From Citrus sinensis (taxonomy: Eukaryota; Streptophyta; Magnoliopsida; Sapindales; Rutaceae), in contig NC_068564.1 of the NCBI RefSeq assembly GCF_022201045.2, forward strand, positions 5,084,001 through 5,148,000: 64,000 nt of DNA, read 5' to 3'. This document shows, piece by piece, positions 52,159 to 64,000 of the stretch (position 1 is its first letter; the number at the start of each line of letters is the position of its first letter). The notes beneath the pieces are model-generated. The model worked only from the letters and a program-made list of their open reading frames with translations. It had not been told where the DNA came from and made no database searches. A program made the translations under genes and the position numbers.

Positions 52159-55100
52159 TTTATAAATTAATCTGAATTGATCACAGGTTCTAGGTGCGCC
52201 CCTAGTTTTCTTAAACGTTTAAAGCAGGCAATGTTATACTTGCACTTAGAGGGTCCAAAAATTCTTAAAATTGGATAAGGTGAGGGTTGAAAGCATTGCC
52301 GAGCCCGATATAGGGAGTTCTTTTAATTTCCATACAATTTTCTCCTTAAATTTCTTTTTAATGTAAAATATATGTAGTTTAATATTATATAATTATTCTC
52401 GTTTCGTTTTCAGCCTGTGCGAAGTAGGCATACATGTTATTTACCTGTGGTCTAACAAAAGAGGTGGTTTTCTTTTTTTTGGGGGGGTTGAGGAGAAAAA
52501 GAAAAAGATTATATACCTAATTAGAAGAAGAAACAGACTTTATAGTATTTATAATGTTATGATTATGAAAGCTCTAGTTTTAAAATAAAAGTGTATGGTA
52601 TTTGATAAATATAATTGTAAATTATAATTTAAAAAATAAAAATAATATAAATTTTTTATCAAACAACTATGAGATACAATCAACTTAACTTCTATTTTAT
52701 AGTTAAAAAAAGGAGAGTTAATAACTAAACATAATCGTGCAACAATTTAATGAAGAATTATTTCAAGGCCATATCTGTCTGAAGACAAAATTCTCTAGAA
52801 GTTGGATAGCACAACAAATGACAATAGACATAACCCACTTAAAGGATAAGATAAGTTTATTGCGCCAAGGAGTACAAGTTTATTAAATAAGGAATATAAA
52901 CAAAAGTCCAACAAGGAATAAAGCATCTATCGGCGAAATCAGGATTTTAGTTCAATGAGGACAGAATGAAGAAACACAAACTTAAGGAGCGAAAAACTAA
53001 AAACTTGTAAACTAAAAGGGACAATACATAAGGTTTTCAAAGGAATGAGTTAAATTTCAAATAAAACCTTAATCTTTCTTGAAAGCTTTTTTCGACCCAT
53101 GGGATTACAGCCAACAATGGACAACATCGGTCCACCACCCCCACCCCCACAATGAAAAAGACTATAAGTAAAGGATTACATATACGTGTACGACTCTCGA
53201 GATTGAAAGATTTGAAAAAGAGTGTACTTTAACTAGTTTGGTGTATCATCTATCATGCGTGACATAAAATATCACAAGTGTGTTTGTATTGCTTCCCAAA
53301 CGAGTGGTGTAATATCAACTAAGTCATTCTAGCTAAAGTGCTTAGCAAATTGCAAGTCCACTTAGTTTCTATTTGTATTTGTTAGAATTTAAAGATTAAC
53401 TCTTGTTCGCTATAAATCTTTCCATAAAATACATATTATATTCTTTTATTATATGCAATTTTTTTTTATATATGGATACAAGTAATTATATATAGTGGTA
53501 TATTTCATATATCTTTTTTTTTAGTAGAGATTTCTTGTAAATGTATAGTTGAGGTTTACATTTTTTTAAAAATAAAAATAAATCTCGTAATTAATATTTT
53601 CACTAGAAAAATTTTAACCTACCAAAAAAAAAAAATTATTCGTTTCCCCCTGATAAGTTTTTAAAACTAAAACATGTTATGCCCTCTGAGTTTTGTTATT
53701 TTTCATTGGCTCCTATTGAAACCAAAATTTTCTTGTCTCTCTCTCATTATATTATAGTGGATTGGTCTCTCACCCGTGCTGTGAAGAATACCAACATGGA
53801 CTTTATAGCTAACCATCCCAAAGGGAAGCCCATCAACCAAAGCCAAGAGGTCCTCCAATACTGTTCAGCATATCCCTTGTTGAGGAAACCTCTAGAGTAA
53901 GTTATGAATGCCTTACTGATAAAGAAAATGTAGCAAGCTGAATTCTTGAAGAAAATACTTTGTCTTCATATATAGATTAAGTGTAGCACTTAACTTGGAG
54001 ACCACTCTACTCTTGTATAAATTCATATGTTAGTGAAAAATGAAGCATGCGACGAAATTTATTCATTACAGACCTGTTGTCATTTGCAGTTAAAAAATCT
54101 TGGACTCGTGCAAATAGCTCAATTTAGAGTAAACTGTGTTAACTTCTTGTGTGTTGAATTTGGTATCATTAGCAGTGATCAATTCTTCAATTTTTTTTTT
54201 TTTTTGCATAATTTAAATTTGCTCACAGGGACTTTGTTTTAACCAAAATAGAGAAGGAAATTTGATTCATATGCAAAAAGAAGATGAGAGACCCGATTAT
54301 CTGATAGAAGAGTCCATCATGGAGACTTCGACTGAAGACAGATTTGATAACATGACATTAACTTTTCAGTATTGCTAAAAAAATGAATGAAAGAAGAATG
54401 ACAGAAATGGAAGCGGGCGCTGCCCTTTCCGTGAGTCATAATTTTGTTCCTTTTTTCATTTAAAAAATTAAAATAATGAAAATACTGCTGCCGTTTCTAT
54501 CCTACTTCTTCCGTTCCTTTTTTTTTTGTATTTAAAAAATAAAAAATAAAAAATAAATATAAAAATAATAAAAAAGAAACATTAAAGTAAGAAAGTAATG
54601 ATAAAAGGCAAAAAACGCCGTTATCCTTCAAATCCGACGAAGCCAAACCTGATAAACTCATATTTGTATTTACATTAACAAAAGAAAAATGAAATAAAAC
54701 CAATGGCCATTATCCCAGAAATCTGCATTTGGAGATTTGAATTTGGTGTGAAAGACCATGCCAATAACATTGATGAAATTATAACCGAATAATTGCTAAC
54801 TTTCTCTTTCCCATTACATTCAAATATAATTAATTTCTGGACGTGTTTTTATATTTTTGAATTATTATAATTTTTTAAAGTTCAAATTGTTAGAAAATAA
54901 TGGATTAAACTTATAAAAATTACTGGATGTGTTTTATATATATTTAAATTGTTAGAAAATGATGGATTAGATTTTTAAAAATTGCTGGAAGTGTGTTATA
55001 TATTTAAATTGTTAGAATTTTTTTTTTTACTGGACAAAAACGTTACAAAATTTTTTAATATTCTTATTTTTTTCTGTTTGAAAAATTTATTTTATTAAGT

Positions 55101-55290
55101 GTTGTGAGCCCAAAATAAAAAGAACACGTGAAACGGCAGCATTCTGTCGTTTTTTTCTCCAGTTTAATATTTTTATATAGCATCTTCTGTGCCAGGTCCG
55201 AATTTTTTAATCCTTTCTAAAAAGCTGGAAAGTAATAAGTGAAAGAAGACAAAGAATCTAGCTTAAACAATTTTTATATGGTACATCAAA
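52159..55290. other. Intergenic upstream of BBE 4
   Basis: 52180-52450 matches 60360-60600 (TTCTCCTTAAATTTCTTT, GGCATACATGTTATT, GTAACAAAAGA or similar). From 52810 it matches the region upstream of BBE 2, and about 54243-54360 matches upstream of BBE 3. The open frames at 53679 and 54027 show no recognised motif; the first (VDWSLTRAVKNTNMDFIANH) looks mildly exon-like but is unsupported. Confidence 0.55.
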
Positions 55291-55630
55291 CTTGAACAAA
55301 AATAATAAAGTGTTGGCTCTATTGGTAATAGAGTTTCTTTAAGTGGCTTGATTGTATTTGTTTTTCAGTTCGATTCGCAGGAAAGTCGCTTTTATTACAA
55401 GAACATGTGCCTCCTGATTTGAGCTGGAACTTCTAATCTAAGTTGTGGTACGGACTTAAAGGTGTCTCCCACAGTTGCAGTACTCCCCAAAATACCTCAT
55501 AGTTAAGGCTTAAAAAAAAAAAATTGAACAAAATTTACTATCTGCTCCCCAGGAGGTATTGCCCAGCTCTCTTCGCTTAGTTTTATCTTCCGGCCCTCTT
55601 GAAAATTTTTTAATATGGTACATCAAACAC
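55276..55630. repeat. Direct repeat flanking inserted DNA in the BBE 4 promoter
   Basis: TATGGTACATCAAAC occurs at 55277-55291 and at about 55615-55629, the second copy running into the G-box. BBE 2 has one copy (GGTACGTCAAACACGTGG). Between the copies lie about 85-90 bases of unknown origin plus the SINE at 55304, so two events are stacked here. Confidence 0.75.
55292..55535 (+). mobile_element. tRNA-derived SINE in the BBE 4 promoter
   Basis: Insert of about 220 bases (55304-55523) with A box-like TGGCTCTATTGG (near 55313-55324), B box-like AGTTCGATTCGC (near 55368-55379), and a 3' A-run (55512-55523). It is flanked by TTGAACAAAAAT (55292-55303) and TTGAACAAAATT (55524-55535), a near-perfect target duplication. 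Polymerase III boxes plus poly-A tail and target duplication define a SINE. It lies about 190 bases upstream of the BBE 4 start codon. Confidence 0.85.
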
Positions 55631-55633
55631 GTG
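55628..55633 (+). promoter_or_regulatory. G-box CACGTG upstream of BBE 4
   Basis: CACGTG 77-82 bases before the ATG, then GATTAATGG as in BBE 2 and 3. TTATATATG (about 55654-55662) may be the TATA region. Confidence 0.5.
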
Positions 55634-55688
55634 GATTAATGGAGAGGCAGCCAAATTATATATGATTGCTCAAGCTCTTAATTCCTGA

Positions 55689-57326
<1,638 letters not shown>

Positions 57327-60300
57327 TTGGTACGACTTTTATTTTTCCTCTTTTAAATCTCCACCGGATCACATTTCTATTTATTTAACTAGTAATCCGG
57401 ATTTTAATTTGGTCTGCTTACTACAATCATACTCTGAATGCATCTCATTGTACCACATGCCTAAAACTTTTTGATGGATCATTTTTGGATCAAGTGGTGG
57501 ACACCTCTTCTTAGAACTCTTTCAAAATAAATATTATGTTATTGAAGCAAATTTTTTAACTCGGTTTCGACATTACTGATGCACAAAGATAGGTTCTGCT
57601 ATATTTTCGAGCTTGGTTCTAGCAGCCTATTTTTTATGATAGTGCTTGCTGATGAGGATGGATTGCTGCGGTATGATTTGATTGGCACACGTGAATTTTT
57701 TGGTTATTCAACGGCAATAATGTTAAGACCTTTGATTTGGCCTAACGAAAAAATAAATAAATAAATAATTTTAATAGTGTAGTTGTTGTTTTCCAAAATA
57801 AACTAAAAATGAAAATGAAGAAGAAGTTGAGGAAGATTGTGACAATTACAAAATAAAAATGGAGGTGAGAGAAGCGCATGAATCGTTTCGTATCTTTTGT
57901 AGGACCGACGCCGATAGCCAATAAATTATAAAGATAATAATGAAAATTATAATAATAAAGATGATGATTATGATGATGAAACATTGAAGCGATATAGTAG
58001 TGTTTGTAAATTAGTTTTTTTTTTTAATATATATATATTATATGAAAAAATTTATTCAACTAATATATTTGTTTTAAACATACAAACATAGCGATTATTA
58101 CGATATACAATTAGATCGGTCACTAGTGTATGTAACATGGTATACTCGATCCATCTAAAAATTTCTCCGAATTATCATCAAAATGTTGGTAAATAAATTT
58201 TGCGATATACATTAGTCCAAAGGTGGAATTATCATATGGTGGCCTGAGTGGGGGCCTGCTCCCAAATTTAGAGTAGAGTTTGATTATCTCCAAAGTGTTT
58301 TGAGACCTCATTTTTATGTAAACCCCATTAAATAATACTGAAAAATCTCCTAATGCTACTAGCACTCACATTAACTATAAAAATGCTCTTATTCAAAATA
58401 ACAATTTCTCTGGTAAAATTTTTTTAAAAAAAGTATATAATGCGTATGTATGAGTCCAGGTGTGGGTAAAGAGTTTTGGGAGAAAGAATTTTTTTTTTTC
58501 ATTTTTTAAAGAGAAACATGAAATTTTATTTAGATTTATAACTTGCCCTTTATAGTCCCACTCTTTAGAATGTCCCTTCACTGAAATTTAACCTATTATT
58601 ATGTATGAACGGTGATATTTGATTCCCTTAAACATCTCATCAGCCTTTACTCTTCAATTAACTCCATTAAAAATTATTATTCTCTCTCAATATACTTGTC
58701 TAATCCCCACCTTATCCTTATTATAATAATTTTTATCATTTTTCTTCTCCCCATTGCATGAAAAGAATTTAAAATTTTGCTCATTAGCTTTGATATTCTT
58801 TCTCTTCCTTTTTTTTTTAAGGATTTTTTGCTTTTAGCAATTTACCATAGATTTTAAAAGCGATTGCGATCATCTAAAAGAATAAATTCAAAGTTTATGT
58901 TTATGAACGTCTTCTATGCTTGACCGAATGTTTATGAATAAAAAAAAAATTGATTTTTTTCTATTGCAATTGGGGCATAATAAATAAAAGAAAGTCGTAG
59001 AAGATTATATGAAAGTTGCAGTTAGAAGAGATGATATATAGATATGAACGAGAAAGAGATAAGAGATGATGAGAGAAAGAGAAAGTAAAATAATAATAAT
59101 TGAATTAATAACATAAACCATTTCATTTTATCTATAAAAATCTCAACCATTGTTTGTTTTAAATCTAAGAGACTAGAAATTGTAAAAAAAACTTAAAGCT
59201 ATTTATCCTTTTTAATAATTTTCTATAAGGATAAAATGAGTATTAACATAGAAGTGATTACTGGGTTGCTAAGATAGGGTGGGTGAAGCTATTTGAATCC
59301 ATATATTTTCTCGCTATACTCTCTTTTTAATTAAGAATTTTTATTATTAAAATAATTTTTTTCATAAAATTACTTAATTCACCATTTCTTTCTTTTCATT
59401 CTCAATTTCTCAAGTCTCATAAATTCTTTCATATATTTTCTTTTAACCACAAACTATAAATAATTTGTTTCATTATAGGCTATCATAAATTAAGAGGATC
59501 AAAACTAATAATTCAAAAATGAATATCACCGGATTTTTTCAGCTATGAAAATTAATGAATATCAAGAAACTAATTTTGCCAACTACAAAAGTTAGTGAAC
59601 ATCAAGGGAAAAAAAATTTCTTACATACAAAAAGCATGAAATGTAGATTATAGTTTACCTAGAAAGGTAAAAAAATAAAAAATAAAAAATCCAAAAGAGA
59701 TTGAATTAAGAGTTTAATTTGTGGAATGTGCGAGTAGTGAAAGACTATAAAATTGTCATGTTAGCAAAGAAAAAGATTAGTGAAAATTAATTTTGAGATT
59801 TTTAAATTTTAAGTTTGAATAATAAATTTATTTAATAAAAAAAAGATGTGAAGATGAATTTGGTGGGTTCAAAATTTCAAGTAGCCCCACTCTGTATGAG
59901 GGGTTTTTCACTTATCACTTATCACTTATCACCTATGTTCGGCGGTTCGGCCCCCTTTACAAAGGATAAAGGAAACCCACTGTGGTTGCATTTGGGTTTC
60001 AAAAATGCTTATCCGGTTTCAATTTGGGCTTCTGGAATTTGCTTGGGCCAAACCCTCTCGAGGAAAATTTCAATTTGCGTTGCTGGGTTTTTTTTGTCCA
60101 TCAGGTGTTTTGTACTTATTTATATTATCTGTGATTGCTTTGCCAGCTGGTATATAAGTTTTTTTTTAACCAAATATTTTGTCTTATATTCCTTAATATC
60201 ATTGATTTTTAAGATATATATTTTGAGTTTTCATTTTTGTTATTATTGAAAATAAAATTCACGGTGTAATATAAAATTCTTTTTCATTTTCTCACACGTA

Positions 60301-60600
60301 TAAAGTGTTAGTCCGCAAAATGATAAAAATGGGGTACGTTATCCCGACGTAACGTAAAGCAGCCGAACCTGGAGGGCAATGTTGTAATTTCACTTAATAT
60401 ATAGATGGTCCAGAAATGTTTAAAATGGATTACGCAATGCAAGGAATCCTTTCCATAGAACTTTCTCCTTAAATTTCTTTCAACCCGAAACAGGTGTAAT
60501 TTCATAATTACATAATATTTTTCCTCCTGCTTTTAGTCGGCGGCTCGGTGCAGCGTGGCATACATGTTATTAGCTGATTGGTGTAACAAAAGAAGTTGTG
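57327..60600. other. Intergenic downstream of BBE 4
   Basis: 57327-57500 and 57650-58000 match BBE 2's 3' flank and the DNA around the Mutator-like element. 59985-60600 matches BBE 3's downstream flank. Between them, 58000-59900 is AT-rich with no BBE remnant. CACTTAT repeats occur at about 59909-59932. The 133-codon open frame at 59848 lies in flank sequence that is not open in the homologous copy, so I do not call it. Confidence 0.55.
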
Positions 60601-61121
60601 GAAGAAAATAAAAGAAAAATCAATGAAAAGAAGGAACACAGACTCGTTTGGCTAGCAGGAAAATTCTGCTCATAGTGGAGCATCAATTTTTCTTTTCGTT
60701 TTAAGACTTTCAAGCATTGTTGGGGGTGACTTGTAGGTTTCAATATACAGCTTTCTTTCTTTTATTTTTCTTTTTCTTTAAAGTTGGAATGAGCAATAGC
60801 TTAGTGGAGCACCATTTTAGGTCCACGTTTGGGGATGAAATCCTCTGCTTCATTGCTTGATGATTGAAAAGGAAGCACGGGGGCAGCAAAAAAGAGAGCC
60901 CTTTTGAAGACGTTTACATCTACCCACAAATAATATCAATTATTTTTACCAAGTAATGATGTACACTTTGGGTTGCATGGGTACAAGAATATTGTTGGTT
61001 CCACGCTTCCACTTAATTGTTTTTAAAAAGAAAAGAGTACGCGTATTCATTCTTCTTGATTTGTAGTAGTTAATTGACATAGATAAAAGTGTTTTATTAT
61101 TATTATTATTATTATTTTAAT

Positions 61122-61540
61122 AAGAACTTCAAAATCTTTTCTAAAGTAACATTTGATAGGATTATTTATTTGAAAATGTTCAGTGCTTTAGGAAAAAAAA
61201 ATCATTTGTTTTATTGAAAAACTGCTTTTGCTACAAATATTTTTCTGAAAAAATAACATATAAATGATAATTTATAGTTTTACATTCTTGATCCAGCTAC
61301 TGATAATTAGTCTTAATCCTTTTTTTTTTTAAAAAAAAGAACTTCATAATCTTTCTAAAATAACATTTGATCGGATTATTTATTTGAAAACATTTTCACG
61401 CTTTAGGACGAAAAAAAATTCATGTGTTTTCTTGGAAAAAAAATGCTTTTGCTCCAAATATTTTCTAAAAAAAATAATTTATAAATGATTCTTTATTGTG
61501 TTACGGTTCTGATGTAGCTATAGATAGTTAATTTTTGAAA
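61122..61540. repeat. About 215-bp tandem duplication, two diverged copies
   Basis: Both copies run AGAACTTC(A)AAATCTTT..., GGATTATTTATTTGAAAA, AAAACTGCTTTTGCT-like, CAAATATTTT and end near a GATAGTTAA/GATAATTAG motif. The first starts about 61122, the second about 61339. Confidence 0.8.
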
Positions 61541-61579
61541 AAGTTTTTATGCCACGTGGTGTTATAATACAATACTTAA

Positions 61580-61680
61580 AAATGGGTTCAGCTATAGTGC
61601 AACTGTAATACCATACCATAGTTACTTTCAACTATTGGATCCAGTTATATTGGGAGCAACTGTGGTATGGCGCCACAATT
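61580..61680. repeat. Imperfect inverted repeat (hairpin), about 33-base arms
   Basis: Left arm TGCAACTGTAATACCATACC then ATAGTTACTT; the right arm inverted reads TGCAATTGTGGCGCCATACC then ACAGTTGCTC. The arms are separated by about 25 bases. Suits a small MITE or a structured RNA; no target duplication seen. Confidence 0.6.
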
Positions 61681-64000
61681 GCACCATAATTTTGTCCCTT
61701 AAAAAGATAAAGATCAATAAAAAAGTACAAACACTGTACTAGAGTTTGTAATTTTTTGTAACTTTTTAATTTTTTTAAAAACTTAAGAACATTCATACTT
61801 ATTAATTTTATGTAGTTATCTCAAGAATTTGATCGTATAGTTTTTAATTAATTAGAAAATAATTTTTTAATTCTTATATAAGATTTTGATAAGAAATAAC
61901 GCATTGATTATTTCTTGCAGCTTTTATTGTAGGACCTCTTATAATTGACAAGAGTGGATTAAGCCACAGACTAATGACAATAAACTAGGCAATAACAACG
62001 AAAAATTTGCAGCCAATTTCGGATACGCTGTGTGTCCTTTTCCCAAGTCTTTAGATCTTCACAGTTCCTCTCCATAGACGTTGATAATAATTAAATAATT
62101 ATTTTATATCAAAATGCACTAAAAAACAAAGGGAAATCATTGAAATATGATGATAAAAACACAGCAAAAAATGGACCTACATTTTACCCAATTATGTGAA
62201 GTTTTGATATTCAATAACTTCGCATGTGACATTGCTTGCAACATTGTCCATTTTTGCTAGGCTGTGCCAGGCTTGTGGTCTTATTTGTTTGCTTTAATTT
62301 ATCGTTCTTGGAATTTCAGAATAATTTATTTTTGGCATGGATGGTTGTAGCTTCTAAGGCATTGACTTTATAATTATCAGACCAATTATCAAATATTAAT
62401 TATTCATTAGAAGCTATTCTAGCTTTAGAAATTGTATCTAATGGGTGTTAATTTCTTGTAGCTTCCAAGATATGTATTGCAGTGTTATCTTTTCTTTACG
62501 AGATGACCAATTCTTATGTGGTAGGTGAGGCAAGAAAATTTTAACTTCTAATAATTTTTAATTAAGTGGATTGGCCACGTAGAATTTAGAAGAGTGATAT
62601 TCAAGCACTTTTATTTATCTTATTAATTCCCCATTACCCAATTCAAATTTTAAGGGAGTTAGCACTTAACAATTGATTTGGACTTACTCATTCTTTTTTT
62701 TATTAAAAACAAAGTAATAATAGAGCTTCAAATTCTTGTATAAAATTACTTCTACAGGCTGATGTGATATAAAATTTTTAATTGGATGAAAATATAAAAA
62801 TAATATAATATAAATTTGTACAATAATTTATGTATCATCATTACTCAAAAAAAAAATTAAGAGGATTAATAAATTGGTTTAGCAATAGCATTTGAAGGAG
62901 TTTGATGATGTAAATCATTTTGACAGTTCACCATTGGATAATCTAATCAATCATAATCAGAGTTGATGTCCTTATTAACGGTCTAGATCTAAAGTTATAT
63001 TAACAATATATTAACATTCATTTATTAGATAATAAAATAGTTAAATAAATTATGAAAAATTACTGTGAACAATTAAATATCATGACATCGATTGTAGAAA
63101 CGAATTACTGAATTTTAAATTTTAAATTTATTTTCAAGGATCAAACGCTTATAATAATTTTTTTAAATTATTTTAGTTTAATAAATTATTAACCATCATA
63201 TATTAAAAAAAAATCGTAAAAGACAAATTTTTGGTCAATCGCGTAAGGATTTTCCAAAAGGAAAATGTAATTTGAAAATCAGGCCGGGCCTTTGACAGAA
63301 CGGGATTTCACCGGCGGCATCTTGAGCAAATCACTACTTAATATTGAATATTACCTTGCAGCCGTCATCTTAATTATTTTTTCTTTAACATTAATCGGGC
63401 ATTGCCACGTGTAAGGTACAAAATTTTCTATCCTAAAATATCTCATTTTTCATTTTTCTTTTTCCTTGTGAAATTGAAGAGTCCCTACCAAACAAAATAT
63501 TAATAATAATAAAGGTATACTCGGTATTTGTATTATTTACATTTACATAAGTTTTTCCGGTAAAATGCTAAACTTGGTGTAAAATGTGAACTGACATTTA
63601 AAAAAATATAAATATCCCTTATTTTCCTTTTTATGCCACTCCATTTCTGTGAAAGAGATTGATTGTCGGGGGGGAAAGCATCCTTGGGGCTGTATGCATT
63701 TGCCGTAGGTTCTTAGTCTTTTCTTTAGAAAGGGGTGTCCCTTCCTTTGGGTGATTATAGCTGTCTTATACGAAACATTCAAAAACAACGATCCATCTTT
63801 TTGTATTATATAAAATTGATCTAATGAGTATTAGTGCTACTATATATTAAGTATACGAATATGTGACACAATTTTATAACTCTTTGTAAATAATATTTAA
63901 GTTTGTGGAATAATCAAATAATTTTTTTAAAATAGTATTATTTAGCATAATGTGAACGTTATTACTCACTAAATAGGGCGTTGAACACACACACATACAT

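Larger units (their letters stand above)
60601..64000. other. Intergenic right end of window
   Basis: Contains an (ATT)n run (61093-61117), a 215-bp tandem duplication (61122-61540), a hairpin (61580-61680) and, at 62255-63500, DNA homologous to the region upstream of BBE 3 (44105-46950). 63500-64000 is unassigned. No gene seen. Confidence 0.55.

Noticed and set aside
53679-53900. 73-codon open frame that looked like an exon
   Set aside because: No recognised motif and no support from the paralogous upstream region; left uncalled.
59848-60249. 133-codon open frame downstream of BBE 4
   Set aside because: Low-complexity hydrophobic C-terminus, and the homologous flank at 49480-49830 does not keep the same frame.

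Overview
The window is nuclear DNA from a flowering plant, almost certainly a woody eudicot. It is AT-rich, with sparse genes, introns with GT/GC...AG borders, a PLS-type pentatricopeptide (PPR) gene, F-box and berberine-bridge-enzyme-like (BBE-like) gene families, and many plant transposon classes (hAT, Mutator-like, LTR, LINE, SINE, MITE). Protein flavour suggests Citrus or a relative, but that is an impression, not something the sequence proves.

Layout. (1) 1-12.5 kb: transposon graveyard. A degenerate Mutator-type gene of the DUF1985/Ulp1-protease class is split by a 5.7-kb hAT element (2385-8058) with a degenerate 8-bp target duplication and a dead BED/dimerisation transposase. A second DUF1985-like block ends in a frameshifted Ulp1 protease domain. 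(2) 13.7-16.6 kb: an unrecognised, broken minus-strand multi-exon gene and the RNase H end of a LINE. (3) 17.0-24.0 kb: the two ordinary single-copy genes, a seven-exon mitochondrial ubiquinol-cytochrome c chaperone (CBP3/UQCC1 family, one apparent GC-AG intron) and an intronless E+ class PPR protein. An ankyrin pseudogene fragment follows. (4) 24.9-32.1 kb: three tandem F-box genes duplicated with their promoters and 3' flanks. The first carries one in-frame nonsense codon, and the second has a solo LTR in its 3' flank. (5) 32.4-34.5 kb: a 2.1-kb inverted-repeat element with two LTR-like arms facing each other, bounded by a perfect 5-bp target duplication. (6) 35.5-64 kb: four intronless BBE-like flavoprotein oxidase genes on the + strand, separated by duplicated flanking blocks that have since taken up two solo LTRs, a Pack-MULE-like element, two SINEs and a MITE.

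How the genes relate. The BBE-like proteins are predicted secreted, bicovalently flavinylated oxidases. Copies 2, 3 and 4 are close paralogs with a conserved G-box just upstream, and copy 1 is more diverged. Copy 3 looks like a mosaic: its 5' half is almost identical to copy 2 and its 3' half is closer to copy 4. Copy 4 has Thr where the other three have Lys in the K-I-Q active-site motif. Sequence homologous to the region upstream of copy 3 recurs at 62.2-63.5 kb, so the array probably continues beyond the right edge.

Paired duplicates give empty sites for several insertions, so much of the insertion history can be read from this sequence alone. No complete tRNA, rRNA or CRISPR locus was seen. 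No wholly new system is evident. The most unusual items are the 2.1-kb palindromic LTR-like element, the AACGG-rich U3 of one solo LTR, and the BBE mosaic and active-site variant.
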